Source: Escallonia rubra
Taxonomy: Eukaryota > Streptophyta > Magnoliopsida > Escalloniales > Escalloniaceae
Length of the DNA stretch: 64,000 nt
Reading direction: 5' to 3'
Assembly (NCBI GenBank): GCA_033065855.1
Contig: JAVXUO010002935.1
Coordinates: forward strand, 496,001 to 560,000
The stretch's first letter is position 1. Each line of letters opens with the position of its first letter. The notes under the pieces were generated by a model. The model did no database searches, was not told the origin of the DNA, and saw nothing but the letters and a program-made list of their open reading frames with translations. A program made the position numbers and the translations under genes. Positions 55,601 through 64,000 of the stretch are shown piece after piece.

Positions 55601-58372
55601 CGCTTATTAAAATTTTACTCTCTCCAAAAAAATTTAGACATCTTCCTCTGTTTCTTCGCCTTCTCCGCTTTCCATAGCAAAGTTCCGGCGCACGGTGTGG
55701 AACAGCTCCATACACATGCAAAGATATATATGGGGAGTGAGCTACAACTAGCGCCGAGAAAAGGCCCTCTTTTCCGGCTGATCCAGGGCCGCCCACATCT
55801 CCATTGGACCTTCCAGATCTCTTTGTTCTTTACAAACAAGGAGACAAAACACTACTACTTGTAGCAACTGGGATGAAATTGCTCAAGTGCCGCTATACTT
55901 TAAAGAGACTACCTAGCATACCCGTCCTCCCAACCTGTCGTCCGTCTAGCGACCGACAGAGGGAATCCCATAGAACCTTTTTCACTCTCTTCCTCCCTTT
56001 TTGATCCATTCATCTACTAGTGATGCTACCTACACTGATCATAAAGATGCTCTTAGTGGTCATCCAATTAAAATAAGTACCACTATTTTGAATCTGATTT
56101 TGTTTCTACTCTGGCAAAGGCGATGAGATTTCCATAAGATCGGGTTGTTTTCTGAACTCAAACATTATTTCGCTTTTCCAGATTTACTTGTTTGGGTCCC
56201 AAGAACAAATTTTCTGCTCTCGTTTTTGCAAAGTGACGATTTGTTCATCGAATTAATTTTTGTTTGGATCCTAACTGGATCGTATTTCCACTCCTTCATT
56301 TCTGATGGTGACAGCTTGTTTTTCATATCTGAATTTTCTACCTTATTTAAAGGAGAAGTTAGAGCTTCATGATGGGTATGTAGAAGCTGGGCATTCCATC
56401 CAATTTGAGCATTCAAGGCTTGAGTTCACTGAACTCCAAAGATACAAATATGCAGTTTCAGAAAAGAAGAAACAGAAAAAGAAGCAGCAGCAGCAGCCAA
56501 AAATAGATATGATAATACCAAGACTTACACCCCCAATCGTTTATCAGACTTAGACACCCACAAGTTTTATGTCAGATTACCAAATTCCGACATTTGAACA
56601 ACACCCACAAGTTTTATGTCAGACTTAGACACCCACAAGCACATGTTGGAAATCTTCTCAAGAATAATTGACTCAAATCTTTAAAAAAAAAACTTTGTTG
56701 TGATTCTATCCTTTCTACAAGATGAGTCATTTAAGTTCTAGAATTTGCTTTAAAGAATATGAAGGGTGAAAGAGAAGTTCTCTCTCCGAGTACAAACCGG
56801 TTTGGCGAAAGGAATCCAGCCCAACCAACCATTAAATCGAAGAAACAGTAGGTGGGTTGGACAAAGCGGACATTTCTTGGTTAGATCAAGGTTCACTGGT
56901 AAACCGGTACCAACCACTGGACTCAGGAGCAGTTGGTCTGCGCGTTTTTTTTTTTTTTTAGGAAAGGAAAAAGTGATTTGAGACATCCATTGGGTGATGT
57001 GGATGGCCCTGGATCAACGGGGTATATGAGGATCTCCGAGCAGTAGCTATAGTCCTGATCCAGAGCTAGCAATAGCAAGTTCCCTGACATGCTAACGCAT
57101 CCGTGGCCATCCACGTCTGTGACGCGAACGGTTGAGACCACTAATTTGTTTAACAAACTTAAACCCTACATGCTATTAGGAGAGGACAGTGATTCTGACG
57201 AAATTAACCTTCTCGCTCTAATTCCTTCTCGCTACAGTCGACAGCAACCGACAAAGCGACAGGAACGGGCAAACTGGGATGGAAGCAGGGACATACAGTG
57301 GGAGGGCAGTTTACACTTCAGCTACTACGGCTCGTGGAGTCACTCCATCAGCAGGGGCAAACTGGCAGACTTCGGAGTCCTTTCTATAATAGGCTAGTCG
57401 GTGAATGTTCGCTGAAAAAACGTGATTTGGACCGACCACGTCGTGAACATGGACGGCTAGAATGGGAAGGGAAGTAGAAGGAAGGAAGAGGTAGAGAGCA
57501 ATACAGCCACATTCCATACAAGCACAAAGTTCCAAATTTTCATTCTAAAAACTACATATTAGGCCCATAAGGAAAGCCCAGATCAGGCTAAAGCCTCGTG
57601 TAAATGGTTAAGAATAACTTAATCCTTATACCAACTACTGACTAGAAATAACATAATCCTTATTCCAACTACTAACTAGAAATAAATAAACATTATGAAT
57701 ATGAATATAGAACCCTAAAACAGGATAAGCCAAATGAAGGCGACATATAAGTTTGCAAGTCAAGACGCTGAAACAGCTACTCTGGTACCAGCCCTGTCTG
57801 TTTTTGTAACACAGGAAAAACCCTAAAGTTCTTTATCTGCAAAATGCAGCTGAATTCCCCACTATCTAGCATGATCATCACGATATTATTAAATTGGAGG
57901 TGCTGCAATTTATATTAACACTAAAATCCCCGTCTAAGTAGAAGATAGACATCAATTTTACATAATCTTGACGTGAGTAGGCGTATACGATAAATCGATT
58001 TCTTGTCCAAGATCAAGATGAGAAAAATCATAAATATGTCAACAGTATTTCACAAACTTTGACTTTCACGAATTTCAAGGACGGAATTTCAACATCTAGA
58101 ATTACAGATAAAGGTATTATTTGACAAGTCCGACGGGCAAAAACAATGAACAAAGTCAATCTTTGCATGTTTAAATATAACAGGGATTCGCTAAAAGTAA
58201 AGAAGAACAAGAATTACCAAACGGAGGGAGTATTTCTAAAGTATCCTAGTTAGGAAATGATCAAGCAGCATTGTGAGACAGATGGTACGTATAAACCCTA
58301 GGAATATGACACAAGGAGAAGGAACTTACGATCTCTACCACCACGAACGCCGCCTCTAGATGGATGATACAT
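39741..58372 (-). CDS. MMTAG2: MMTAG2 (multiple myeloma tumor-associated protein 2)-like gene, four exons across 18.6 kb
   Basis: Exon 1, 58372-58330, starts [14 protein letters not shown]. Exon 2, 53554-53465, gives [20 protein letters not shown] then [10 protein letters not shown]. Exon 3, 44526-44259, gives [60 protein letters not shown] and [13 protein letters not shown]. Exon 4, 39999-39741, ends with a Lys/Arg/Glu/Asp-rich tail ([20 protein letters not shown]). Every junction is GT-AG and in phase, giving 219 aa. The MMTAG2 domain covers residues 1-134; the basic tail suggests a nuclear protein, perhaps linked to RNA processing, but the function is not established. Introns are about 4.8, 8.9 and 4.3 kb and packed with transposons. 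An extra exon between 3 and 4 cannot be excluded, but phase does not need one. The ORF is intact. Confidence 0.92.
40700..43280 (+). mobile_element. 5'-truncated L1-type LINE in MMTAG2 intron 3, split by a small DNA transposon
   Basis: The RT part (40733-41212) reads [54 protein letters not shown] and [13 protein letters not shown] is the RT active site. Degenerate downstream sequence ([20 protein letters not shown]) runs to 41600. After an insertion at 41605-42309 it resumes with the reverse-transcriptase zinc-binding region (42617-42800: [38 protein letters not shown]). The 3' UTR-like part ends near 43280. The 5' half with endonuclease is missing. It is antisense to the host gene. Confidence 0.85.
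41605..42309. mobile_element. Non-autonomous DNA transposon, CTAT-AAGCAC family, copy B, inside the LINE
   Basis: GGTGTGAGCTTA stands at 41597-41608 and again at 42309-42320, so the target duplication is at least 8 and up to 12 bp (exact edges are ambiguous by about three bases). The left end reads CTTAGGAAGCAC; the right end, reverse-complemented, CTATGAAGCACCGG. Subterminal GGTGCGGATACGATACAGG resembles copy A. LINE coding sequence continues across the empty site. Confidence 0.82.
43290..43700 (-). repeat. Possible LTR remnant, minus strand
   Basis: On the minus strand there is a TATA box GTATAAAGGGCTC near 43480, followed by a downstream part with GAAGACCTTCCAGCGGTTCC and TTTTGCAGATCC, the usual layout of gypsy R/U5 regions in this window. 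No TSD or LTR partner was found. Confidence 0.45.
44545..45015. repeat. Tandem duplication of about 235 bp in MMTAG2 intron 2
   Basis: Copy 1 (44545 to about 44770) and copy 2 (44775 to about 45010) share AGCATCTCAAATGA-CCGAAGT, CCTGCCATTGCGATGTCC, AGTAAAGAAATCAAAAG, CCTGATTCC-CACT and ACCCAAAACCAC. It starts about 20 bp upstream of exon 3 on the minus strand, so it borders the splice acceptor region. Confidence 0.7.
45480..45548. repeat. GT-rich stretch and long poly-G run
   Basis: GTGTGTGTGTGTGG is followed by about 17 consecutive G. Such runs are prone to length error. Confidence 0.85.
46178..47755 (+). pseudogene. copia gag and GAG-pre-integrase remnant
   Basis: Frames include [20 protein letters not shown] (46340) typical of copia gag, then [24 protein letters not shown] sequence near 47330 and [18 protein letters not shown] with [15 protein letters not shown] (47570-47720), the zinc-binding region just before integrase. 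Stops and frameshifts are frequent. Confidence 0.75.
47756..48560 (+). pseudogene. copia integrase core remnant
   Basis: In mixed frames: [24 protein letters not shown], then NSMLELRG near the second Asp region and [14 protein letters not shown] near 48070. The A-run at 47966-47977 shifts the frame. Late sequence ([24 protein letters not shown]) is decayed. Confidence 0.6.
48860..50290 (+). pseudogene. copia reverse transcriptase and RNase H remnant
   Basis: [62 protein letters not shown], and the active-site region [12 protein letters not shown] (about 49400). KYFLGVEVA follows. RNase [36 protein letters not shown] and [17 protein letters not shown] (49935-50250). Stops at about 48905, 49227 and others show it is dead. 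Confidence 0.85.
50412..50545. mobile_element. Partial copy C of a small DNA transposon, with (TA)n
   Basis: CCATAATTGCCGGGACATAT, CACGGACACCGTGTTCGACA, CCGGGACACCGTAATTTTC and TTTTGGACATCGCAGGACAC align in order with the right end of copy E read in reverse. Only one end is recognisable; a (TA)n run of about 48 bp follows (50526-50570). It cuts the copia 3' LTR. Confidence 0.6.
50744..50839. repeat. Near-perfect 40-bp inverted repeat with 15-bp loop
   Basis: The left arm (50744-50783) and right arm (50799-50839) are inverted copies with two differences: ATTATCTACGAATTCATAG, then AATCTC-TATAACTGGAAAC. The loop repeats TATAACTGGA once more. A transcript would form a long hairpin. Confidence 0.88.
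51100..52020. other. Intron stretch with dispersed-repeat-like sequence and GC-rich patch
   Basis: Several variants of GGTCCTTGAACTA / TAGTCCCTCAACTA / GTCCTTTAAC occur at 51115-51370, a pattern often seen in plant non-autonomous DNA elements. A GC-rich (GGC/CCG) patch spans 51590-51840. No termini or genes were identified. Confidence 0.4.
52290..52942. mobile_element. Non-autonomous DNA transposon, CTAT family, copy D, 653 bp
   Basis: A perfect 8-bp duplication GCCTTAAG (52282-52289 and 52943-52950) flanks terminal inverted repeats CTATCTTACATGAACTCGG and, from the right, CTATGTTACATGGACTCGG. Subterminal parts carry CGGACACGTGTCCG-type repeats. No transposase. It lies in MMTAG2 intron 2. 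Confidence 0.9.
53979..54836. mobile_element. Non-autonomous DNA transposon, CTAT family, copy E, 858 bp
   Basis: A perfect 8-bp duplication CTTGGAAG (53971-53978 and 54837-54844). The left end is CTATTTAGCACC; the right end, reversed, CTATGTTGCCGGACACC. Subterminal GTGTCGGACACGG and GTGTCGTGTCCGACACC repeats are present at both ends. The interior is T-rich with no transposase. It lies in MMTAG2 intron 1. A nearby 25-bp unit TTGGCTTCTCTTGGAAG is tandemly repeated in the flank, so the target already contained a duplication. Confidence 0.88.
54900..58300. other. Distal part of MMTAG2 intron 1, no gene recognised
   Basis: Contains short chance frames only. I see no RNA gene and no transposon ends I could pair. 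Frames near 55509-55840 and 57089-57397 matched no family I know. Confidence 0.4.
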
Positions 58373-58528
58373 TTTCCCTCTCTCTATCTCTAATGTCACC
58401 GGTGAAGTTTATATATATATTTGGATCTTTACAGTTTGTTTCGGATCTTACAGAGTTAACAAATTAAATGTAGCCGGTGAATCTTAATATATTTCTTTTT
58501 TAACGGAATGAAAGCAATTACAGTATAA
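58373..58528 (-). promoter_or_regulatory. Core promoter and 5' leader of the MMTAG2-like gene
   Basis: On the minus strand a TATA-like TATATATATAAACT (58422-58409) lies about 40-50 bp upstream of the ATG, with a GA-rich leader between. Only 156 bp separate the ATG from the Helitron end, so upstream control must come from inside or beyond the Helitron. Confidence 0.5.
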
Positions 58529-58617
58529 TCTATACTACTTAATGACAAAATTATAAATTATTTTTTGGACTAAATTATCCTTACAAAACTTCTTAATGAC
58601 ATCTATATCCTTGGCTA

Positions 58618-59703
58618 TAGACCGGCAAACGGGTATACCCGCTCGGGTCCGGGTGTTTTTTCCAAGTAGTATTTTCCGGAACCCGTACCCTACTCAAGCG
58701 ATTCGGGTATTTTTTTTTTTTTTTTTGGTGCAAGATTCGGGTATTACCCGTGGGTAAGTAATTATAATTCTGAATTTTTTTCTTAACATATGTTCATTGA
58801 ATTATTTTTCTGGATATTTTTTCTCCCTTCTTTTATTACTACAAGAACAACCATCACTTTCTAATTAAAATTCTTACAATTACCACTTCACTAATTTCAT
58901 TTTCGTCACAATTATCTCGACTCTCTTCTCAACTCTCAGACTCTCATATAGTCAGATCCATCATAACAAACACATATATCTTCCAAATCCCAACAAATTA
59001 CCTAAAAATTAATTCCTAAGTCTAAGGTAGTAAAATTCATACAAAAAATTAACAAAAATAATACAACTAACCAAACTTTTTACAAAAATATCTTGTTAAC
59101 AAAAATAATCTTCCTAGCTCCACTGCTCCGGTTTGAGTTACCACTCTCAAAGCTCAAAGTCGATCAGAAACCAAAGCCTCAACCTTTAACACTTCCCATG
59201 GAAGACTGGCGGCGGGTTGTGGCAGATTGGCGGCGGGTTGTTGACGATCGGCAGTCTACTGTGGCAGATCCGAGACGGGCTGTGACGGATCTGTGGCGGA
59301 TCTTCGAGTGGGTGTGAGAGGAACGGTGGGGCGCCGTCGATGTGGAGTAGAGTGGATTAGTGTGGTCACCGGTGAAGGCTGTGGTGAGTGAGAGAGAGAC
59401 AGAAAGCGAGGTAGAGAGAGAGAGAGAGAGAGACAGAGCGAGGTTGAGAAGAGAGAGACTTCAAAGAGGGAGGAATGAAGAGCGGCAGATGTGAGAGATG
59501 AGAATGACGGCCAAACGAAAACGGAAAACCCTAGTGCTTTATATAGTAAAACGTTCGGGTAGCCCGGGTTACCCGTACCCGACCCGAATTTAACCGAAAT
59601 TTACGAGTCGATTCGGGTACGGGTCTAATTTCGGCGAGTCTGCTATATATGTACCCGTACCTGTGTTTTTTGACCGGGTACGGGTAGTATTTTGCCGGGT
59701 CTA
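58618..59703. mobile_element. hAT non-autonomous element, 1086 bp, nested in the Helitron
   Basis: A perfect 8-bp duplication CTTGGCTA (58610-58617 and 59704-59711). Termini are TAGACCGGCAAAC and, from the right, TAGACCCGGCAAAA, matching the TAG...GGCAAA ends of hAT elements. Both ends carry many CGGGTA/TACCCG repeats. The interior has a (GA)n run (59412-59432) and no transposase. A related uninterrupted sequence at 59815-59870 shows the empty-site context (CATCTCTATCCTTGACTATA). Confidence 0.93.
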
Positions 59704-59711
59704 CTTGGCTA

Positions 59712-60005
59712 TAAGAATTAATCAATAAATGTTAGTTATGATATCTATTTATATACTACTTATAAAAGTGTGAATATGTGTAAATCATTATCATTATTTG
59801 GACAAAATTATCCTTACAAAACTTCTTAATGACATCTCTATCCTTGACTATAAGAATTAATTAATGAATGTTAGTTACAGTCATATTTTTTTTTTTTTTT
59901 TGGGATAAGAATGTTAGTTATAGTCATTGGTAAACTCTTTATCTCTCTGAAACATTTGTCATATCCTATGTCCAAATTATTGAAAACCTTTTTACTTTTT
60001 CAAAG
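59712..60005. repeat. Repeated Helitron-end-like segment
   Basis: Sequence at 59760-59880 (TATACTACTTATAAAAG, TTTGGACAAAATTATCC, TTACAAAACTTCTTAATGAC) repeats that at 58530-58617. It is either a second Helitron 5' end or a tandem duplication. Confidence 0.6.
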
Positions 60006-60080
60006 CATGTATCTCTTTGCATTTATCTCTCTATGCATGTATCTCTTTGCATTTATCTCTCTATGCATGTATCTATTTAT
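60006..60080. repeat. 30-bp tandem repeat, about 2.5 copies
   Basis: CATGTATCTCTTTGCATTTA then TCTCTCTATG is repeated head to tail. It lies within the Helitron. Confidence 0.85.
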
Positions 60081-60089
60081 ATATGCTTA

Positions 60090-61200
60090 TATTCCCCTCT
60101 GAATACACCATGTTACAACAAAGTCACAAGTTCGAGAAAAGATAGATATCATATATTACTCCAAACTTGTTGCAGAAAACAACATGCTTCATATGATTAT
60201 GTTGTAAAGGCCACATATTTTCACGCGTTTTTTTCTTCTTTTTTTTTCCTTCTCCCTTCTATCTCCTCTAGGTTGTGTTGTTGTACTTCGCTATCATATT
60301 ATTGCTACAACTGTTACATTAAAAGATCTCAAAATCTTTTTAACATAAAATGGATATCAAGATCCACTATACTACTTCTAGAAGTATTGAACCTGATAAA
60401 TTATTTGGACAATACATATGGCCCAAATAATTTGCCCCGATAAAGTCTAAGTATTACTTCGCTACCATTAATTGATAATTAAATATCACCCGAGCCTTTG
60501 TAAATGAGAGGTGTTCAACCTCTTTCACTTATCTTAAAAGTAAAGGTCTAGGCACGTAACTTGCATTCCCTTTGCATGCCATTCTCCACCATGTTTTATG
60601 TTCTTTGTTTTTTAATTGAATTATGCTTCTACAAGCCAAAATGAAAAAAAGGCACATATATAGTTATGAAATATTAACCTATCACGTGTTATTTTAGAGC
60701 TCCTTCTCGACACAAAAGATAAATTGTTTGGTGATTGTTACACTTTATATCTTTTACTCTAGAATAGATGTGTCGATGTGAAAAATATAAAATAGTTACG
60801 TTTTGTTTACTTCAAAGTAACAATGATGGGTAATATCTTGATAGGGAGATGAACTACAATATGTATTTACTTACAAGTTGCAACACATTATCTTTGTATG
60901 TGTTTTTATGGTATCAACAATACACTGTAATTGTCAAATCATATTATCCACATGTGCCTTTGAACTGTATATATTGGTAACTATATTTGGCCACTTAAGA
61001 GAGGAATTGAAGCTATGTGCTATTAATACTAACAACAAAAATTTCACGTACTAACATTATTATTGGTATCAACTTTCAATTATAGTTGCTTTACCATCTG
61101 GGCAGTGGATTATTTTCCATCAATAATGAAAAATCCACAACTATTTTTATACTTTATATATAAAGCAAAATTGTTGCTAATAAAAAGAAGATTTTCTACT
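60090..61200. other. Helitron interior, no gene recognised
   Basis: AT-rich. The short frames (for example at 60033-60443) are low-complexity translations. No captured gene fragment could be identified. Confidence 0.4.
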
Positions 61201-61424
61201 ACTATTACTTTTACGGTCCGTTTGGAACCAATTCTTTTAGGATTTAGATTTCATATTTGGAATTGGATTTGGAATTCAATTCACTTTTTTTTGTTTGGAA
61301 TGAAAGGGAATTCAAATCACGGAATTCCAATTTTGTATTTGGAGAAAAGAGAAAATGAAAAGGTAATAAATTTTTAGACAATTATATTCTTGACTTACGA
61401 TGAAAAATAAATTATGGTAAGTGG

Positions 61425-61568
61425 TTTCAAATGTGCTAGTGCCACCACATGGTGGTGGTGGTAGCACTGCACGAGGTAGCAACGTCGACGGTGGAAGTGG
61501 TGGGGTGGTCAAGTGATGGTAATGGTTTCAAGTGTGCTAGTGCCACCACATGGTGGTGGTGGCAGCAC
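61425..61568. repeat. 45-bp direct repeat containing a hairpin
   Basis: GGTTTCAAATGTGCTAGTGC then CACCACATGGTGGTGGTGG occurs at 61425 and, nearly identically, at about 61526. Each copy contains GTGCCACCACATGGTGGTGG-type inverted sequence able to form a hairpin. Confidence 0.8.
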
Positions 61569-62268
61569 TCTTAGAGTTTAGAACTTTCATTTAGACATTA
61601 ATTCAATCTAAGAAGTATACTCGATCTATTTGTCATAGTTTTAAGATAACTTGAGATTATGACTTCTCTAAACCATAATCTAATTTTCTTATAGATTAAC
61701 ACTCACGTGCATCGCACGTGCATTCTACTAGTAATAAAATAAAAAGGTCTATTATCTATCTATTCTATGCTATTCTATATTAAGTAGAAGGATTAGCACC
61801 CAAAAAAAGAAAGTAGAAGGATTAATTACGGTAGTGTCCTTGAGGTTTGGAGCCAATTACAATCAAGGATACTAAGTATCAAAAATAATTTACCGTAACC
61901 ACAAACGTTAACATGGTAATACTTGTATCCATCCGTTTGGTATCCGTCAAAAAAGTACTTTTTATGACGTCATCGATACATATTTTCAAATTTGCAATAC
62001 CACCCTTGTACTAGATTCACGGTTTAAAGATTTAGGGTTTCAAATCCCAAATCCATACAAAATTTTAACTAATATTTGCAAAAGCATAAATTTTTGTTAG
62101 TTTTACAAATGCAATGCAATCAAAATTTTAACAAGGTGCTTGATGTGCACGGTACACCACCTCTGTGACCCACCCCTGCACCACCGCCGTGACCAACTCT
62201 TCTTTCTCCTCTCTTTCTTGCCAAACCAAAATCCACCACCACAACCCAAAATCCACCATTGCCTCAAC

Positions 62269-63635
62269 CAGGGGCGGAACCACGCTTGTACGAGGGGGTG
62301 CTGTAGCCCCCCCTCAAATTTTGAAGAAATATATATATATATATATATAGTGTTTTTTTTTCATTTGCAACTTTCCCTTTCTCTCTCTCTCTCATCCTCT
62401 CTCGACCGGCTCTCACACTCACAGTCACCAAACACCGGCTCACCGCGGCACGGCGGCACCTCTCTAGCTCTCCTCCTCTCTCGGCTCTCTCAGTCACCGC
62501 GGCACCACACAAAGGCCACGGGCCACCGATCATCGGCTCGGCAGTCGGTAGCCTCGGCTCATCGCCGTAAGGTAACGCACTGTACTTACGCCGGTCGGCG
62601 GTCGCCGTGGCGTCAAGTGAAGCTCTCACGCCGTGACGTCGGCATCTCTCCTCCTCTCTCGTCGGCTCTCTCAGCCACCGTGGCTCACCGCACCGCCCGC
62701 ACGCCGGCACCACCCACCCACCCACGGCCACCGGTCGTCGGCTGGGCTCATCAGTTGGTCGCCGTCCCCCGATTCTGAAGCGCGAAGCCGGTGAAGGCCC
62801 TCCTCAGTCCGGCGGTCCCCACCCCAACTCCGGCCAGTCCCCACCCAACTCCGGCAACTCCGGCCAGATCAGATATGGGCGGCAGATTATTTGATTAATA
62901 ATTTTAGGTTGTTAATTGTGTATTTGATAATTTAGATTATTAATTGATGCTTTATGGATGTTAATCGTGCATTGAGCACTTAGATTTGAGATTGTTGATG
63001 GAGGATGGGACCCAATTGGATTTTTATCCCATTTGAGCATTGATTATTTGATTGATAATTTTAGGTTGTGTTAATTGTGCATTTAAAAATTAAGATTATT
63101 TTCATGCTGATTATATGTTGTTAATTGTGCATTGAGCATTTGAGAATTGAGATGCTTGATGGAGGATGGGACCCAATTAGATTGAGATGTCGGATATGTG
63201 ATTTAGTTGAATGGTGGGTTGAAATTAAGTTAATTAGGTTAACGCGATAATAAAACATGACTGGAAAAGTAAAGGATAAAATATTTGTAATTAACTAGGT
63301 TATTTGATTGATAATTGATGAATTGATACTTAAAATAATTTTTTTTTTGTTCAGAATGGAAAGGTTCTATCAAAAGAAACCAAAGGTGGAAAAGTTATTA
63401 CAGTCTAATAAGAATGAGTGTAGAAATCAAGATACTATTCAACAGTCTCCAATTCCAACAGTAATGGATAAGGCTCTCATGAAACTTAATAAGACATTTT
63501 AGACGCTTTTAGGTATGTTTTGTGTATTATCGAAAAGTGCACTTTGTTTTTGTGTGCTAGTTTACTTATAAAATATTTATCTCCTTCGATATATTTTTAG
63601 CCCCCCCCCGGGATGAAATCCTGGTTCCGCCACTG
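62269..63635 (+). mobile_element. hAT element, 1367 bp, deletion derivative with transposase N-terminus
   Basis: A perfect 8-bp duplication GCCTCAAC (62261-62268 and 63636-63643). Termini are CAGGGGCGGAACCACG and, from the right, CAGTGGCGGAACCAGG, a common plant hAT end. The left part has (TA)n, a CT-rich and GC-rich leader (62370-62880), then an AT-rich intron ending TTTTGTTCAG at 63355, and a short coding exon. Poly-C/poly-G runs lie just inside both ends. Confidence 0.93.
63357..63502 (+). pseudogene. Truncated hAT transposase N-terminal exon
   Basis: Starts MERFYQKKPKVEKLLQSNKN directly at an acceptor-like TTCAG and runs 48 codons to TAG. A start of this kind is typical of the TTF-type zinc-finger hAT transposases of plants. 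The rest of the transposase is deleted; the right terminus follows within 130 bp. The element would need a transposase in trans. Confidence 0.65.
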
Positions 63636-63643
63636 GCCTCAAC

Positions 63644-64000
63644 AAACAACCCAAAAAAACCACCACAACCAGCACCATCTACCACCCTAACCTTAAACAT
63701 ACAACAACCCAAACCCACCATTATCGACCACCCCATATGCACCATTATTGTTTACTGAAACCAAACTATTACAACCATCTCCATCGACCATCCTCACCAC
63801 CGTGATTTGGTGAAGTAGATGTGGATCAAGCTAAAACAAGACTTGAGTCACATAATAAAAGAACATATTTGAAAAGAAAGAACCAAAGTGGCAGGGGGGA
63901 GGGTGGCCACAGGTCTGGGATCTGACTTGGAGAGGGGATGATGGCCATGTCTGTAGCTTGTTGTAGGTGGTGGTGGGCTGCGGTGGCGAGTGGATCGATC
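63644..64000. other. CCA/ACC-rich low-complexity flank
   Basis: CAACAACCC, CCACCACAACC and similar runs continue the sequence left of the hAT element (62150-62268), confirming one interrupted target. No gene recognised. Confidence 0.5.

Larger units (their letters stand above)
58529..61731. mobile_element. Non-autonomous Helitron, about 3.2 kb, upstream of the MMTAG2-like gene
   Basis: Starts TCTATACTACTTAATGAC after an A (58528) and ends with a hairpin CACGTGC-ATC-GCACGTG (61704-61720), then ATTCTACTAG, followed by T (61732). TC at the 5' end, a 3' hairpin about 7 bp before CTAG and insertion between A and T are Helitron marks. No Rep/helicase is present. A second similar 5' segment near 59745 suggests a truncated or tandem copy. 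A hAT element is nested at 58618. Confidence 0.72.

Noticed and set aside
57089..57397. 102-codon plus-strand ORF in MMTAG2 intron 1
   Set aside because: No recognisable domain, no splice context, and composition like the surrounding intron.
58028..58210. Short minus-strand ORF in MMTAG2 intron 1
   Set aside because: No family resemblance, and the true exon 1 at 58372-58330 splices past it.
62140..62778. 212-codon and 155-codon ORFs on opposite strands
   Set aside because: They read through CT-rich and GC-rich leader sequence of the hAT element; composition is low-complexity and no domain is visible.

Overview
This window looks like nuclear DNA of a flowering plant, probably a eudicot; the species cannot be named from sequence alone. 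The evidence is three plant-type genes split by GT-AG introns, AT-rich introns, many simple repeats, and layers of plant transposons (Ty3/gypsy, Ty1/copia, LINE, hAT, Helitron). Most stand-alone open frames are decayed transposon pieces. The host genes only appear once short exons are joined by splice sites and phase.

Host genes: (1) an AMMECR1-domain gene on the minus strand (start codon 7152-7150, exon 2 at 1022-903), continuing past the left edge. Its 6-kb intron 1 holds a decayed gag-only LTR element and a small DNA transposon. (2) A nine-exon cytochrome P450 of the CYP85 clan on the plus strand (34866-38293, 483 aa, no frame breaks), with an altered I-helix motif. (3) An MMTAG2-like gene on the minus strand (58372-39741). 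Its four exons give 219 aa with matching phases, spread over 18.6 kb because the introns carry a LINE, a copia element and several DNA transposons. Genes 2 and 3 converge tail to tail.

Transposon layout: a 13-kb Tat-lineage Ty3/gypsy element (7533-20503, TSD GGTTC) lies about 380 bp upstream of the AMMECR1 start codon. Its LTRs differ by roughly 5 % by eye. Its sense gag-pol is broken, and between pol and the 3' LTR it carries an antisense gene encoding a plant mobile domain (PMD) protein with four short introns. A diverged satellite-like array (about 20560-22590) follows. Next come a chromovirus-like remnant on the minus strand (24740-26420 plus its LTR) and, inside that LTR, an unusual 5.0-kb insertion (26526-31563, TSD GTAAT). 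Three quarters of that insertion is a 3.7-kb near-perfect palindrome with arms about 97 % alike, built from LTR-like ends and 16-bp quasi-palindromic repeats around a loop that contains a promoter. A 429-bp solo LTR (32108-32536, TSD AGTAA) lies further on.

The right part shows a family of small DNA transposons with CTAT-type termini and 8-bp duplications (5287, 41605, 52290, 53979, with a partial copy at 50412), a Helitron (58529-61731) ending 157 bp upstream of the MMTAG2 start codon, a 1086-bp hAT element nested in it (TSD CTTGGCTA), and a second hAT element with a transposase start (62269-63635, TSD GCCTCAAC).

The two strongest candidates for undescribed biology are the intron-bearing antisense PMD gene inside a retrotransposon and the palindromic retroelement with its own target-site duplication.
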